Origin: Proteles cristata cristata | Lineage: Eukaryota; Chordata; Mammalia; Carnivora; Hyaenidae | Direction: 5' to 3' | Assembly (NCBI GenBank): GCA_017311185.1 | Contig: JAESUZ010000983.1 | Coordinates: 1-64,000 of the forward strand | Length of the DNA: 64,000 bases | Shown: piece by piece, positions 11,126 through 24,200 of the stretch | Position numbering within the stretch: the stretch's first letter is position 1 | Layout: the number at the start of each line of letters is the position of its first letter | Translations under genes and position numbers: made by a program | The notes under the pieces: generated by a model | Told to the model about the DNA's origin: nothing | The model's input: the letters and a program-made list of their open reading frames with translations, nothing else | The model's database searches: none

Positions 11126-12160
11126 AGCATTCAGTACATAAAAAGGGGCCACATGGCAAAATATTGGAAGTGGCCTCTAGGAGCTTAGAGTGGTCCCCAG
11201 TTGATAGCAAGAAAACAGGGACCTCAGTCCTACAACCATTAGGAACTGAATTCTGTCAATGATCAGAGCTTGAAAGAGGACCGTGAACTCCAGGCCTGAC
11301 CAAAACCTTGAATTTATCCTGGTAGGACCCTGAAGAGAGAATTGAGTCATGCCATGCCCAGACCTTCAGCATACAGAACTGAGATAATAATTCTGTATTG
11401 CTTTATGTTGCTAAGTCTGTGGTAATTTATACATCAATAGAAAAAGAAAATATATTTAAGAAAAAGTATCCAAAGTTGTAAAGGGGCCTAAAGGAACCCA
11501 TTCCAGGGAGGGGCCCTGAAACACAAACTTTGTTAGTTTCAAGGTATACCCATCTCTCGCTCCAAGGAAGGGACAAGATGAGGAACACAGGGCATCCACT
11601 GCAGCATAATGCTGCTTTGTGGGGTGGGTCAGATGTCCTAGGCCAATTCTTTCTTTTTGGAAAGATTTAGCAGGTCTTTTGGAGATCCTCCCCTAGAGCT
11701 TCTGCCTAGACTTCCCTTGATAAGGCAAGGCCTCTCCCCCAGGTTAGCCCTGAGCTTCTAGCAGTCCATCCTCTTTGTTGGGATCATAGTGCCCTCCATG
11801 CAATTCTTTGAGGGCTGGTCACTTTTAAGAAGATCCTAGGCAGCTCCCTTCTTCTAGGTCCACATCAGTCCCTAGGACATACCTGTCTTTGCCCCATGGC
11901 CAGTGGGTGAACAGTTTGTTCTCAGCATAAGCATCTCTCTCCTTGTCCTACAAGTTTTATTCAATCTCTTATAACTGAGATCCTCAAGCATGTGTAAAAT
12001 TATGTTTTATGATCCCCAGACTCCAGAGTCACCTGTCAAGCTCTCTGAGTGGTTTTCTGGAAGTTGCCTATCTCCCTTGTCTTAAGGAAGGAGGAGAATA
12101 TACACCTACCCGCCCCCCACCACCCCATGCACTGATTGCCATTCAGTAGAAAGAACATTG
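11126..12160. other. Non-coding, unassigned
   Basis: About 1 kb without recognisable gene, SINE or L1. A short MIR or L2 remnant cannot be excluded. Confidence 0.5.
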
Positions 12161-12164
12161 AGAT

Positions 12165-12360
12165 GGGATTTAGGAACTCTGAGCCCTAGTCTGGGTTCTG
12201 TTACTAACTTAGTGTATCCTTGGGAAACTTTCTTTTCCATTCTCGGCTTTACTTCCCTGGGTCAGTTAAATGACAACACTGGATTAGATTCACACATTTA
12301 TTTAGTAAGTGATTGTTGAGTCTCTACTATGTGCCAGGAGCTGTTCTGGGCACTGGAAAG
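12165..12360 (+). mobile_element. MIR/L2 remnants
   Basis: 12165-12290 resembles sense MIR (TGGGTTCTGTTACTAACTTA, CCTTGGGAAACTTTC). 12295-12360 resembles the reversed 3' end of L2 or MIR (TATGTGCCAGGAGCTGTTCT). Confidence 0.55.
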
Positions 12361-13969
12361 CAGCAGAGAACAAACTTGATGACCTCTGAGCACCCTTCCA
12401 GTCCTCACATTCTCTGATCCTCCTCCCCACACAGTTCCCATTCACCCCTACTCCAGATGGGTAGTCAGTCCTAGCCTCCCACATGGCCACTTTTCCACCC
12501 CAGCAGAGCATAGCCTCCCCTTGCTTTGATGGAACTTGGGGTGAGCCTCCTCTGAAGGCAGCATTGCTGTCTCTCTCTGTGACTACCTATGAGTCTGGTC
12601 TGTCTGGGCTGGAAGTGCTGCCTGGCCAATGACAATGGAAAGGTTTATTTGTAGTGATCAGGAAGTCCCCCATGACCTCTGTCCATCCACCTCTGGGACA
12701 GGAAGCCCCAGGAGGAAAAAACAAAAGATGAAACACTGGCTGACTTCCCAGCTTCCAAGTGTTCAGCGATACTCTGGCTTGGAAGATCCCTTCTGCCTAG
12801 CAGACAGTGACCCCCACCCCTGAAACTCCTTCCTCCTCATTGGGCCCCAGGACCTCAGTTCCTTTCCAGAGGATCCAGAAGGACTTAGGTGACGTAAAAG
12901 AGGTACAAGAAATGAAGACTGACTCTCTGGGAAAGGATGCGTGATGTCTTATCCTAAGCTAAGTCCCTGTCTGGGAGGGAAGGAGGCTGAATTCACAGAG
13001 TGGGAAAAATATTCTCAGTGGTTAAGGAAGCAAATGAGTCACCTGCTCTGACTTTCATCTATGCCTTCTCATGGCCAGGGTAGTTTCAGGGAGGGGGTGG
13101 GGATGGAAGAGATTTCCAAGCCTCAATTTTTGCTTCCTAAGTTATTTGGTGATCCATAGCTGTGACATTGCCTTCCATCCATCACTCTTCTCCCAATAGC
13201 TTAGCTAAACCTGCCTGGAAGAAAGTTACCATCAATAAGATGTGACCTGTGTAGGTGCCCAGGGCCTGTGCTTAGAAGGGCCTCATGCTTGGTTTAATGC
13301 CTGCAGCTGCCATCTTGAAAGTCTTGATAATATCTGAAAGAGAAGCCGATGTTTTCATTTTTCGCTGGGCCTTGCAAATTGCACAACTGGTGCTGATTGA
13401 GAGTGTCCCATGTGTTCGGTTCTAAGCCAGGTACTTGACATATTTGTGACATTCCAGCCTCTAACTGTGCTGAGCTAGGGACTGTTAGCTCCTTGATACC
13501 ATTGATAAAATTTAGGCTTAGGTAAATGACTTGTTGAAGGCTGCCTACCAAGTACAGGGTGGAGCTAGGATGCACACCCAAGTCTGATTCCAGAGTTTAT
13601 GACCATCTTATCCACAGTGTCTATCAGAAGAGATGCTTTTACTTCTACTATATGGGAGACATGAGTCTGGAAAAGCAACTCAGGAGAATCAGGCAGGGTT
13701 GGGATAAAGGGCTTTCACTGAGCTGGAACTCCAAGCAAACCCTGTGTATGTTTTTTTAGAACAACTGGCATGCTCATTCACACAGTCATACGCCTTCACT
13801 CCTGCTCCGACTCTCATGCACACATACTCACACATGTTCACATTTGCACACATGCGCACACACACACACAAACATACCACCACCACCACCACCACCAGCC
13901 CAGAGCCTGCCTTCAGAAGCAGTTCAATTATGTGTATCATTACAGAGTCTTAGAGTGTCAGTACCACAA
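12361..13969. other. Non-coding, unassigned, with a CA/CAC microsatellite
   Basis: No gene recognised. The only clear feature is the simple repeat at 13851-13899. The sequence is less repeat-dense than the rest of the window, so it may hold unique or conserved DNA; conservation cannot be judged here. Confidence 0.5.
13851..13899 (+). repeat. (CA)n followed by (CAC)n microsatellite
   Basis: CACACACACACACA followed by six or so ACC/CAC units. Confidence 0.9.
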
Positions 13970-13974
13970 GTACC

Positions 13975-14095
13975 CCTAGGGAAGCACCTAATGTGATAAT
14001 CTGATCCCTTCATTTGACAGATGAGAAAACTGAGCTCAGAGGGAGAAGAGATTGTCTAGGTCACATACATTACTAGTGGCAGAGCTGGGGACCTT
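13975..14095 (-). mobile_element. MIR fragment
   Basis: Reversed MIR core: ACAGATGAGAAAACTGAGCT, then GTCACATACATTACTAGTGG and CAGAGCTGGG. Confidence 0.75.
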
Positions 14096-14724
14096 GTGCC
14101 AGCCTCCCAACTAGATTCTAGTGTTGCACAGCATAGGATGAATTGATGGGAGGTAAAATGGAGCAACCACAGACATATCTGAGCAGAAAGGAAGCATAAT
14201 CCTGTGGTTAACCAGGCTTTCTTTCCCTCCTGAACATCATTCCTATGCACCCCAAGTGAAATTTACCCGTCAGCATCTGAGAAATACTTTGCTTTTGACC
14301 CTGGCTGGGCACAGAATTCCCTACCTCTGTATAAGTATTTATAGTAACGCTATTACTCAAGACTCAAAAACACCTGCTTTAAGGGGTCAAGTGGTTTGGA
14401 TTAGCAAGTTTGATTGTTCTTTCATTCATAAGCAAAACAAAACACAAAGGCAAAATATAAACAGGATAAGGCATGAGGGTTTAATTACCCTGTAGAAACA
14501 GGAGAGTTTCTATGAAGTAAAAACAAAACAAAGAACCATGATCTGCCAGGGACTGCCCTGGGAGAACAGGTGACCTGGGGCTGGGCCAGCTTTTGGCATT
14601 CTCTGGGCAATCTCCCAACGCCAGCCCCTAAGACCAAACTGGGCTTGAGACAGAGTCATGCAGCTAGGAGCAGGGTTTTCATTCTCTTTCATTCTGAAGA
14701 CCCTTCTTCCATGTTTCCTCCTGG
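14096..14724. other. Non-coding, unassigned
   Basis: No recognisable gene or repeat. Confidence 0.45.
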
Positions 14725-14835
14725 ACAGATCTGGGTTCAAACTTTGACTTTGCCATTTATGAAATGTGATTTGGGCATGTTGCACAATCTCAGCCTCAGT
14801 TTCCTAATGTGTAAAATGGGCATGATACTCAAACC
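14725..14835 (+). mobile_element. MIR fragment
   Basis: Sense MIR: CTGGGTTCAAACTTTGACTT, CTCAGTTTCCTAATGTGTAA, AATGGGCATGAT. Confidence 0.75.
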
Positions 14836-15104
14836 CATGTCCAGGTCTTAGGGGATTCCCACGATATGGGACTTTCAGTGCTACACCCAGTAGAGTCCCA
14901 AGCAAACTAGGAAGGCTGGTCACCTTAGGTTATTAGGAAGATAATGTTGATAAAGCATTTATCAAAGTGGCTGGCACACAGTAATTGATCCTACTGTAAT
15001 TGTTATCCTTTTTTCTTCAAACATTTAAAGGGCACCTTCTGGTTGCCATGCCTTGTGTTAAGTACTGTTAAGATAAATTAGAAACATTCATAGAGTTCAT
15101 TTTA

Positions 15105-15250
15105 TAGTTCACAAAGTATTTTCATACCTAATTTCTCAGTTAATCTTCACAGCAGCCCTATAAGGGAGATAAAAGTCAATATCCCCATTTTACAGGTAAG
15201 GTAACTGAAGCTCAGAAAGATGAATGACTTTTTCTCAAGGTCACATGGCT
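15105..15250 (-). mobile_element. MIR fragment
   Basis: Reversed MIR: CCCCATTTTACAGGTAAGGT, TCAAGGTCACATGGCTAATA. Confidence 0.8.
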
Positions 15251-15257
15251 AATAGGT

Positions 15258-15425
15258 TGCTATGGAGTGAATGTGTCCCCCCAAATTCATATGTTGAAAG
15301 TCCTAACCCCCATTTTGATGACATTTGGAGGTGGAGCCTTTGGGAGGTAATTAATTAGGTTTAGACGAGATCGTATGAGTGGAGCCCCTTATAAGGGATT
15401 AGTGCTCTTATAAGAATAAGAAGAA

Positions 15426-15479
<54 letters not shown>

Positions 15480-15624
15480 TGTGAAGATGCCATGAGAAGG
15501 TGGCAATCTACAAATCAGAAAGGGCTCTCCCTGGTCCTCCCAGCTTCCAGAACTGAGAAATCAATTTTTGTTTAAACTGGCGTATCTATAGTATCTTGTT
15601 ACAGCAGCCTGAGCTCACTGACAC
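15258..15624 (+). mobile_element. MLT1-type MaLR LTR, solo
   Basis: Sequence follows the MLT1 LTR pattern: TGCTATGGAGTGAATGTGTC, TTCATATGTTGAAAGTCCTA, GGAGGTGGAGCCTTTGGGAG, CCAGCTTCCAGAACTGAGAA, and an end near CTCACTGACAC. A 6-bp ATAGGT flanks it at 15252-15257 and 15625-15630. A (TG)n microsatellite has grown inside it. Confidence 0.88.
15431..15475 (+). repeat. (TG)22 microsatellite
   Basis: Forty-five bases of uninterrupted TG inside the MLT1 LTR; a length likely to be polymorphic. Confidence 0.97.
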
Positions 15625-15630
15625 ATAGGT

Positions 15631-16965
15631 GAAGGTCTAGGACACAAATTTAAGTCCCTTGGCTGCAGTGCTTAACGATTTTCACATCATATCACACTCT
15701 CTCTCCTACTACCCTTCTCCATCTTCATCCACTGAGGCTGCTGATAGTTCCTATTTCTTCCTACCTTTATTTATCAAGCGGGATTTTTACTGCAAACAGG
15801 AACCACATTCTGGCTTATTTAAACAGAAAAGGAATTGTTGAAGGTATATCAGGTAGCTCACAGAATCTCGGGGAGGGCCAGAGAAGCTTTCATACCAGGA
15901 ACAACTCTAAAAACACAGAACTGGTCCAGTAAACACGTGACAGCCCCTGCTCTAGGGAGTGGGTTCCACCACCTGCACCATCAAGATGACCAATGCCAGA
16001 CCTGGACTCTACCACTACCGTTGTCACCTCTGCTGCTGACAGCCGTGGCTCACACAGATTCTGCATGCCCCTGCTTCTTTGCCTCACTAGCTTCCAATTC
16101 AAGGTGGACCTAGGCCAGGACTCTCTGACAGGCATGGCTCAGGTCATGTGCCATGCCTAGTTGGCAGGGGTTCCTGGGAAAGTGAGTCTGGCATTTTCAG
16201 TTTCTATAATGGGAAGCTGACTCTATCTCATAAGATGAGGAACTCTCCACAAATGAAAAGGTCCTAAAACTCAGCAGCCCAAAAACAGTTACAACCATTT
16301 GGTATCCCATCCCTTCTCCACTTTCTCCATGCCTCCAGGCCAACTACCTTTGAACTTCAAATTTTATTTTGTCTCAATATACCTTACTAAAGGTAACCCA
16401 GGTGTTGTGAATTCATCCAGAGTGAAGTTCAGAGTTCTTAAAGAAGTTGTACTTTTACACAGGTGTGTTAATCCAGGTCTTCCAAGAAGCAGAGCCAAGA
16501 GGGGATGAAACATGCAAAGATTTTACTCATGTAACAACATGTGGAAAAAATTGAGAAGGGAGAGGTTGGTTGAACCATAAATCCTCCATGTGAGTCTGAC
16601 CCTAAGTAAGTGAAAGGGGAAGGACGGTTGGGAGGAAGTGTACTGTCCAAGGAAGGCTTGGCTGTCATGAAGCCAGACTTAGCTGTCAGAGGACTCCTTA
16701 TCCCTCAGGTATATGTCTAACTTAGCCTCCTTGCTGTGCACAGTCCTTGGCTGGGAGCAGCTCAAAGGAGGTGTGGTTTCAGCACAAACAGGACAGCATC
16801 AGACTTCACAGAGCAGTATCTGGGCCCTTGGTCTATTACACATCTATAGTTGGAGATCTGCAAGACACCTTTTCATGGCCCCATAACATGCTCTTCTCTA
16901 CACCTGCAATGCCTCTTTTCCAGCTTTTCCTTTTTGGCTAACTCCTCTTGGTCTCTCTCTCTTTC
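15631..16965. other. Non-coding, old repeat-like and unassigned sequence
   Basis: No gene recognised. The stretch from about 16455 (TTAATCCAGGTCTTCCAAGA) resembles an old dispersed repeat but I cannot name it. Confidence 0.45.
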
Positions 16966-17156
16966 TTTTAATGTTTTTATATTTTTGAGAGAGAGAGAGA
17001 ATGGGGGGGGGAGGTGCAGAGAGAGAGGGAAACAGAGGATCCCTGTGCTGACAGCAGAAAGCCTGACTTGGGGCTCTAACTCATGAACTGTGAGATCATG
17101 GACTGAGCTGAAGTCAAGAGTTGGATGCTTAACCGACTAAGCCACCCAGGTACCCC
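16966..17156 (-). mobile_element. Carnivore SINE
   Basis: Head at 17156 (GGGGTACCTGGGTGGCTTAG reversed), AG-rich reversed linker, TTTAATGTTTTTATATTTTT tail end. Confidence 0.92.
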
Positions 17157-17571
17157 CTAAACCCCTTTTTTTGTATATGGAGAATTCTCCACCATAGGAG
17201 TCTTGGAGAGGCAGATCTTGTCTCCTATTATAGAAGTATAAATGCCAGAACTATGCTTTCCAGCCCTCCTTACAGCTAGGATATGCACATATGATTTAGG
17301 CTTAGTCAATCAGGTACATTCTACCTGGAACTTAGAATAAGACACTTGTATTGCAAAGAAGCAGGGACAGTGGAGAGTTTGGTAGTGGTAGGGACAGTGA
17401 CAGTAGCAGTAGCATCTAGGTTTCAGAGCAGCAATGCCAGCAGAGTGAGTGGTGGCCTCTGGGTCCAGTGTTCAGGGCAGGGGTCGAGATGGCTTATTGA
17501 ATTGGTTCTGTAGCATGGTAGATTAGAGATGGGGTTGTACCTGCTCTGGCTCCCTCTGCTTCTGCCAATTG

Positions 17572-18340
17572 TTTTAACATCTTTATTGAGATATAATTCA
17601 CATACCATACAATTCACCCATTTAAAATGTACAATTCACATAAAATATTTTTAGTGTTTATTTTTGAGAGATAGAGAGAGAGACATAGAGTACGAGTACA
17701 GGAGGGGCAGAGAGAGAGGGTAACACAGAATCCAAAGCAGGCTCCAGGCTCTGAGCTGTCTACACAGAGCCTGACATGGGGCTCAAACTCATGAGCTGTG
17801 AGAGCATGACCTGAGCCAAAGTTGAAAGCTTAACCGACTGAGCCACCCAGAATGTCCCTACAATTCACTTTTTAGATTATGTAGCACTATCAATTTTAGG
17901 ACATTTTTATCATCTCAAAAAGAAACCTCATGCTCTTTGACTATCATTCCCACCCTTTACCCTGCTTCTCTCACCCCATCCACCCCATCCCTGAGCAACC
18001 ACTAATCTACTTTCTGTCTACAGATCTCCCTATTCCTTTCATATGAAATGGAATCACATAGTATATAGTCATTTGTGACTGGCTTATTTCATTTAGCATA
18101 ATTTTTTCAAGGTTCATATATGTTTAATCTTATGTCAGTACTTCATTTTTTTTTAATGGCTGAGTAATATTCTACTGCATTCCAGATCTTGTTTATTCAT
18201 TCATTAGTTTATGGGAATTTGGGTCTTTTCTCCTTTTTGGCCATTTTGAATAATACCACTGGAAACATTCGTGTATAAGTGTCTGTGTGGATATATGCTT
18301 TCATTTTCAGCCCATTTTTTAGCCTAATTCTTCAGTTTTT
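17572..18340 (-). mobile_element. Old LINE-1 3' fragment split by a SINE
   Basis: Reversed L1 3' UTR and ORF2 end: TTTATTGAGATATAATTCAC, CATACAATTCACCCATTTAA, then TGGAATCACATAGTATATAG and ATGGCTGAGTAATATTCTAC. The SINE at 17640-17858 interrupts it. Confidence 0.88.
17640..17858 (-). mobile_element. Carnivore SINE
   Basis: Inserted in an old L1; flanking duplication TACAATTCAC at 17630-17639 and 17859-17868. Head at the high-coordinate end, diverged. Confidence 0.93.
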
Positions 18341-18539
18341 TGGTGACTATGAGCTTTAGAAGATCATCTTAACAAATGTATTTTTTATTCAAATCAGCAA
18401 GAGTAGATGTCTATTTTTCATCACCATGAGATCTTTACTACTTTCCCTTGGGACCAAGTTCTTAGGCCCAGGTCAAAAGGGCTGTAGTTGGCCAAGGTGA
18501 CATACTTCCCAATTAATCTTCCAAGTATTGAGTTTAGCT

Positions 18540-18660
18540 TTCTCTATACTTTGACGTTGATATTGAGGTCCAAAGGGAGAAAGTAACTCACCCAAATTCA
18601 CATAGCCAGTCAGTTGTACAGCTAAGACAGGAATCTAGGACTTCCCATTACAATGTAATG
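18540..18660 (-). mobile_element. MIR-like fragment
   Basis: Reversed MIR-like: AAGTAACTCACCCAAATTCA, CATAGCCAGTCAG. Confidence 0.6.
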
Positions 18661-18764
18661 TTCTTTCCTTTGTACTATGCTTTCTTTCATCAACTCAAGA
18701 AAGGCCATAGGATGTATGGAAGAAGTAGAGGATATAGAGTCCAAAGACATAATTTATTCCCCCA

Positions 18765-18845
18765 GCTTTGCCACTTCCTACCTTTGTGACCTTGGGCAGT
18801 TTATCCAATGTCTCTGGGCCTCAGCTAGCCCATCCATAAAAGAGC
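18765..18845 (+). mobile_element. MIR fragment
   Basis: Sense MIR: TTTGCCACTTCCTACCTTTG, TGACCTTGGGCAGTTTATCC, GGGCCTCAG. Confidence 0.78.
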
Positions 18846-18849
18846 GGGG

Positions 18850-20390
18850 GTTGGGGGGGGGGGCTCTGAGGGAAGAGATTGAATTAGACAGAATCTCAAA
18901 TGACTACACCCCTTGTAGGGTGATACTGTTTTACTTATTCTGTTCTATTTTATTCACTTATAATTTATTTGCTCTTAATTACAGCTTATAGCAGAAACAT
19001 TTATCTGCATTAAAAAGAATAAATTCTTGATGTTTTAGTCCTTTCTTCCGTTTTGTTGCTTTTTAACCTCACATCTTTTCCATATTCTTCTTAGGTCTTA
19101 TTATGCTTTATTTTCATAATAGTATTTAGGTTGTATTCTTTCAACATACACAACACTGTGATTACTTCATTTTCACAAAAACTGGGTTCTTTCCCCCTCC
19201 TTTTTTGAAACTCAGTCCAGCTCTTTCTTCCTTTTTTTGAATATACGGTCAAGAACTATTCACTTACAAGAAACGGGCTTAAGAAAAATAATTGTACAAA
19301 TACTTTGACCAATGGCAAAATGCCATTGGCAGAAGATGGCAACTAGATGTTTGGATTAATAACACCTGAAATCTGATTTTTAATGTGAAATCCCCTGTTC
19401 TTTAAGTTCAGGCAGTTAATTCAATTAAAGTTTGGCCTGCAGAGTGTTTTCTTCCAATTAGTTGTTGAGGTCCTTAGTCTTTGTTACTCTTCCTGTGAGA
19501 AGGCGCAATGGTAGATGACAGGAGAGGTGATTCTGCCACCTGCTGCTCATTAGCAGTACATACCTGCCAGTCCTTTATTAGGGCTCCAGCACCACCCTCT
19601 GAAAGGGTCAGGTCTGGAAGACCTTGCCATGGGCTCCTTGTTTTATCAGTGGGTGTCTGAGGTACATGGAGGTCTTTCTTTCCAATACCCATAAGATGCC
19701 TAGCCAGGTCCTGGATAAAGACCATGAACAGAGTCTGTCCTCTGGTAAGCATTGGGAATGTACTGGCACAGAGCCCAAAGTGTGGCTGGAAAAGGATGCA
19801 GGGAAAGGAGAAGAGATTGGAGCAGGAGATATCAAAGGAAGTTGGAAGCTGTCGCAGATCTTCAGGAATTAGTCAAGGGCTAAGGTAAGAAAATGAGAGG
19901 AAAAAAGTGATTTCAGAAAACAGGATGGAAAAGAAACAGACTTGGGGAGACTTAGGATGCAGAGAATGAAAGCATGAGACTACCCATGTCTGCTGATGAG
20001 TTGCATTTTGTGCTACTAGATGAATTTTTATAAAACTTCAGGTTTATAACTGAACCGTTTAACTCCAACCTAATTTGGCTTCATACTGAGACCAGACATA
20101 AGGCAATCTGTCACCACATGGGCACTAAGTGCCCCTCCCCACATCCAACCTTCTCCCCCACTAGTCTATCAGCAATCCTAGTCTGGATGGGAATCAGCAA
20201 GTCCCAGTGCAAGTCCCAAGTTCGGTTATTTTCTGGCATATGAGCTTGGGGAAAGTCACTAAACATCTGGGACTTAAGCTTTTTCATCACTAGTATACCC
20301 ATATGAACAATGGCTTCCTCTGTGAGGCAGTTCTGCTGAGACTGTGTGTTCACTTGTCTCTGCTCTAGTTGTGAATATTGTCTGAATTTA
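18850..20390. other. Non-coding, unassigned
   Basis: A G-run at 18855-18863 and no gene or clear transposon. A weak MIR-like patch (20220-20290, GAGCTTGGGGAAAGTCACTA) is present. Confidence 0.45.
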
Positions 20391-20394
20391 CTCT

Positions 20395-20565
20395 TCTCAC
20401 ACAGATACCAGTCTTATGGATTAAGGTCCACCCTAATGACCTCATTTTAGCTTAGTTACCTCTTTAAAAACCCTATCTCCAAATACAATCACATTCTGAA
20501 GGATTGGGAGGGTTAGGACTTCAATATATGGTTGGGGGGAGGGGTGGACACAGCTCAGCCCCAAA
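20395..20565 (+). mobile_element. Old interspersed repeat, copy 2 (3' part)
   Basis: Matches the 3' part of the repeats at 10727-11125 and 33165-33838: ATACCAGTCTTATGGATTAA, CCTAATGACCTCATTTTAGC, AAACCCTATCTCCAAATACA, GGACTTCAATATATGG. Confidence 0.8.
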
Positions 20566-20574
20566 CAGAAGTCA

Positions 20575-20790
20575 TAGACAAAAACTACATGTTGTAGGTT
20601 CCATCTATATGAAAAGACAAAGTTATAAAGACAGAGAACAGATCAGTGGTTACCTAGAGTCGGGGGTGGGAACAGGGATTGATTGTGTAAGCAAGGAATT
20701 AAGACATATGGGAATGTTTTGAGGGTGATGGAAGTATTTTAAAATTGGGTTGTGGTTGTAAGTGTGGGGGGGTGTAACATCATCAGATTT
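20575..20790 (+). mobile_element. Old LINE-1 3' fragment
   Basis: Sense L1 3' end: TCCATCTATATGAAAAGACA, CAGATCAGTGGTTACCTAGA, then GGAATGTTTTGAGGGTGATG. Compare the longer plus-strand copy near 61540-61680. Confidence 0.75.
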
Positions 20791-21050
20791 GTGTTTTAGA
20801 AACATCATCCTGGAACTGGTGTTAAAGATGGACCATGGAGTGGATTGCAACAGAGATGAAGCTGAAGATGAGGATGAACATGACTCTCCTTTATAGGCAC
20901 AAAAACACATTAAGGAAAATTGACTGATGATAAGGAGGGTCTGAAATTGGACAGGTACAGAGAGACCAAAGGTGTGATGGAGGTATCTTCTCATGGACAG
21001 AGAAAGAGGAAATGAAGAGAGTTTGTTTGGGTAAAGTTAACTGCTTGGTT

Positions 21051-21263
21051 TTTTTAAAATGTTTATTTACTTTTTGAGAAAGAGAGAGACAGAGCATGAG
21101 CAGGGGAGGGTCAGAGAGAGAGATGGAGACACAGAATCTGAAGCAGGATCCAGACTCTGAGCTGTTAGCACAGAGCCCAATGCGGGACTAGAACTCACAA
21201 GCTAAGAGATCACCACCTGAGCTGAAGTTGGAGGCTTAACCAACTGAGCGACCCAGGTGCCCC
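21051..21263 (-). mobile_element. Carnivore SINE
   Basis: Head at 21263 (GGGGCACCTGGGTCGCTCAG reversed), reversed B-box region, AG-rich linker, TTTAAAATGTTTATTTAC tail. Confidence 0.93.
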
Positions 21264-24200
21264 TACCCCTTGTTTTTGTTTTTGCTCCAGAGTCTTGGGA
21301 GAAAATATGAAAAGGTAAGATACTTCAGGTTAGTCATTCCATGGAGTATTCACTAGATAAATGTGTATGTGTATGAAGTTTATGAATATAGGAATGTAGG
21401 AAGCCTCCCTTTGGGGTCTCCAGCAGCAATCCTTCCTGCAACTCTCAAACCTGTTTAGGACCTGTGCTTAGTCCTAGCTTTTGTCCATAAAAGCCTCCTC
21501 CTCACCTCCCATGCCCTCATTTCTGACCACTGGACCTTTGAAGGAAGCTGGATTTTCCCAGTTAGCTTATCAGCAGTACTCACCTCGATAACAGACTGTG
21601 TAATTGTTCGAGTGGTGGAAGGGAAGGTAGACAACACCTTCTACAAACAATATTCTGTAGATCAACAAAGAGATTATAGAACAGAACAATATTTAATTCA
21701 GTTTTATCCATCCATTGATTTCATTCAGCCATTCAGTTATCAGTCAACACATGTTTGCTAAGGGCCTGCCCTGTGCCATCTATGGACTCTCTGGGTGCTG
21801 GGAATCCAGGAATTAAAAGAGCTTTAAGAACTTTCCGTTCTGTAGGAACTGAGGATCTACCCTGTGCCCTCCTCCTGAAAATTCTGGCCTGAAGTTTCTG
21901 AGGCAACCCTACTGAGGACATCAGATGGAAAAGACCCCAGAATTCCTATCCTACCCTTTTCTAAGACAAATAACCACTACCACCTCCCACCCCCATTGGT
22001 TAGGCAGATAGGTTGTAAAGGTCATGACCACACTCACTCCTATTTCTCCATTTTCACATACTTAATTGGCCAGAGTTGCCTCTACCCTCAATCTTCAGTT
22101 CCTCTTCTTACATTTCCTCTCTCCTAAATCACTGCCATTTGGCTTTTGTGTCTCTCACTCCTTTTGTACTTCATCAGAGGCCCCCTGACCGCCAAATCCA
22201 ATGCATTCCTTTCAACCCCTACCCAACACCATTTCACATTTTACACTGTTGCAAACCCTGTCCTTCAAACTCACTTTTTTGGGTTCCATATGGAACCCTC
22301 CCAGTGCTCCTTCTCTCTTTCAGTTCTCTTTTTAGGCCTTTCCTTCTTTGCATGTTCCTTCTGTGCTGATGTTCCTTGGGGTTCTCTCTCCCTGGGTGAT
22401 CTACTCCCTCTGATGGCCCATCTTTATGTTGTGGATCCCCAGTCTAACTCTGCATCTGAGCATCTTGTACTCTACTGTATCTCATGTGTATAGTGGGCTC
22501 ATAGAAGGAATTCAATGAACGATTGAGGAATGAGTAAAAGAGCACCTGTCCAAGAGGAACCTGTCCATGGCTGCTCAGTATCCTGAAAAAGATATCAATA
22601 ATCTGAGATTTAAAAAACCAAAACCCGGAGATAAGCTGAGTAAATCAGGTTCAACCATTTAGGAATTACAGGATGGGGAATTGTCTATAATGATGTGGTA
22701 AAATCTGGAGGTAGTGGTGTAGATGACCCTTAGTAACTTAGGGCTGTGTTTAAACTAAAATTATGAGGAAGTAGAAACTGTAATTAAGCCAAAGCCAAAC
22801 TGAACAGTCATAGAAACAGAGAAGCAATGATGCCAGGAGGGAGACAATGAGGCAAAGAGAGAAGCCACTCCATCCACTGTGTCTAGAATGGCATTTGCCC
22901 CTTCTTTATTCCATACCACAGTGAGTCCACATGACACTTCCTCAGCAAGTCTTCCCAGCCAGCAGTGCTGCGAGCCAGACAGCAGTGGTCTCTAGAGAAG
23001 GATCATGTGTCTTTTGAGCCCTGAATGCCAAGCCTCCCCCACCTTACCACCCCCAATTTAATTAATTCAGAAATGATGTGCTCAAGATAAAACTTCTCAT
23101 GAACAGTTTCCAATTATCTTCACTTTTACTATCACCCTTCTGGTTTTAGGTAGCTTTACTATAAGCATCTTTACTGCATAACTAATTGGCTCCAAGGCTA
23201 TATTGCCATAAAAGAAAAAAAGTAACTAGTTGGTAGTTTGGCTTGACAGTTTGTTGGTTTCATCGACTGGTTGAGTTTGGTTTCATTTCTTCATTAACAC
23301 AGTACTCCCATTTTTACATTATGTAAATCTTAGCTCTCATAATGGTGTATGCAGTGGCACAGAGATTTGAGCCCACATTTCCCATAGAACTTTATAACAT
23401 CTACCAATGGACATATGCCAAGAACAAACAGCAGTGTAGAAGGCAGTCACAATGCAATACAAAGTTCAGTTACAAATATGCATCTTCCTATTTGGAAACT
23501 GATACTTCTCTTAACGAAGGAAAAGATTTTAGCAAAAAAGCTCTGATGTCCAACGAAGAAATGAATCAACAAGCAAAAAATACATATAATACTATGAATA
23601 AAAGATTTTGAAGACAAGTGCTCAGGTACAATCCACAAAATAAAATCAGTTATTTACACAGTACTGCCATGAATCTACACTATATATTTTGAATGTATTC
23701 AAATACTTTGTATTTTGCCATAGTGTCTTTTTAATTTTGTTGTTCATTTTTCATTATATCCTTTTTTAACGAATGTCTCTCCTTCATTTTTTGTGATCTT
23801 ATCTTTTATGGCAAAACTACTTTTTGGCCAATTATGTGACAAAAATGCTTACAACAGAGATGCTAACAGCAAAAATAGGGACACACACTCCTCCAAAGCA
23901 CCTTCCAGCCCCCAAAGGGACAGAGAAAGGAAAACAATATACAAAGCAATTGCAAGATGGGACTGGGGGTGAGATCTTCCTGCTCTTTTTCTGAGTGACT
24001 GAGGCAACAAAGGTAGCAAAGTGAACCTTTTGGTGATTGAGCTGAGAAATAAACAGGCTGAGGCGTAAGTGTGGGTCGGGGGTATGATGGAGTGGCAGTG
24101 GATATGAACAGGGGAACCAGTGTCTGAGTGCCTTCTTGGCTCACCCACTTTGTTTTGGTAACAGAGGGGTTTTACATTGATTTTTATGGAACTGATAAGG

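Noticed and set aside
20650..20994. 114-codon minus-strand open frame
   Set aside because: It overlaps an old L1 3' fragment and has no recognisable domain.
22146..22493. 115-codon open frame with Leu/Phe-rich segment resembling a membrane protein
   Set aside because: Pyrimidine-rich non-coding DNA gives this composition; a second frame is open over the same bases and nothing is recognisable.
23342..23611. 89-codon open frame (MVYAVAQRFEPTFPIELYNI...)
   Set aside because: No family recognised, AT-rich surroundings, no other coding evidence. Left as chance; a protein search would settle it.
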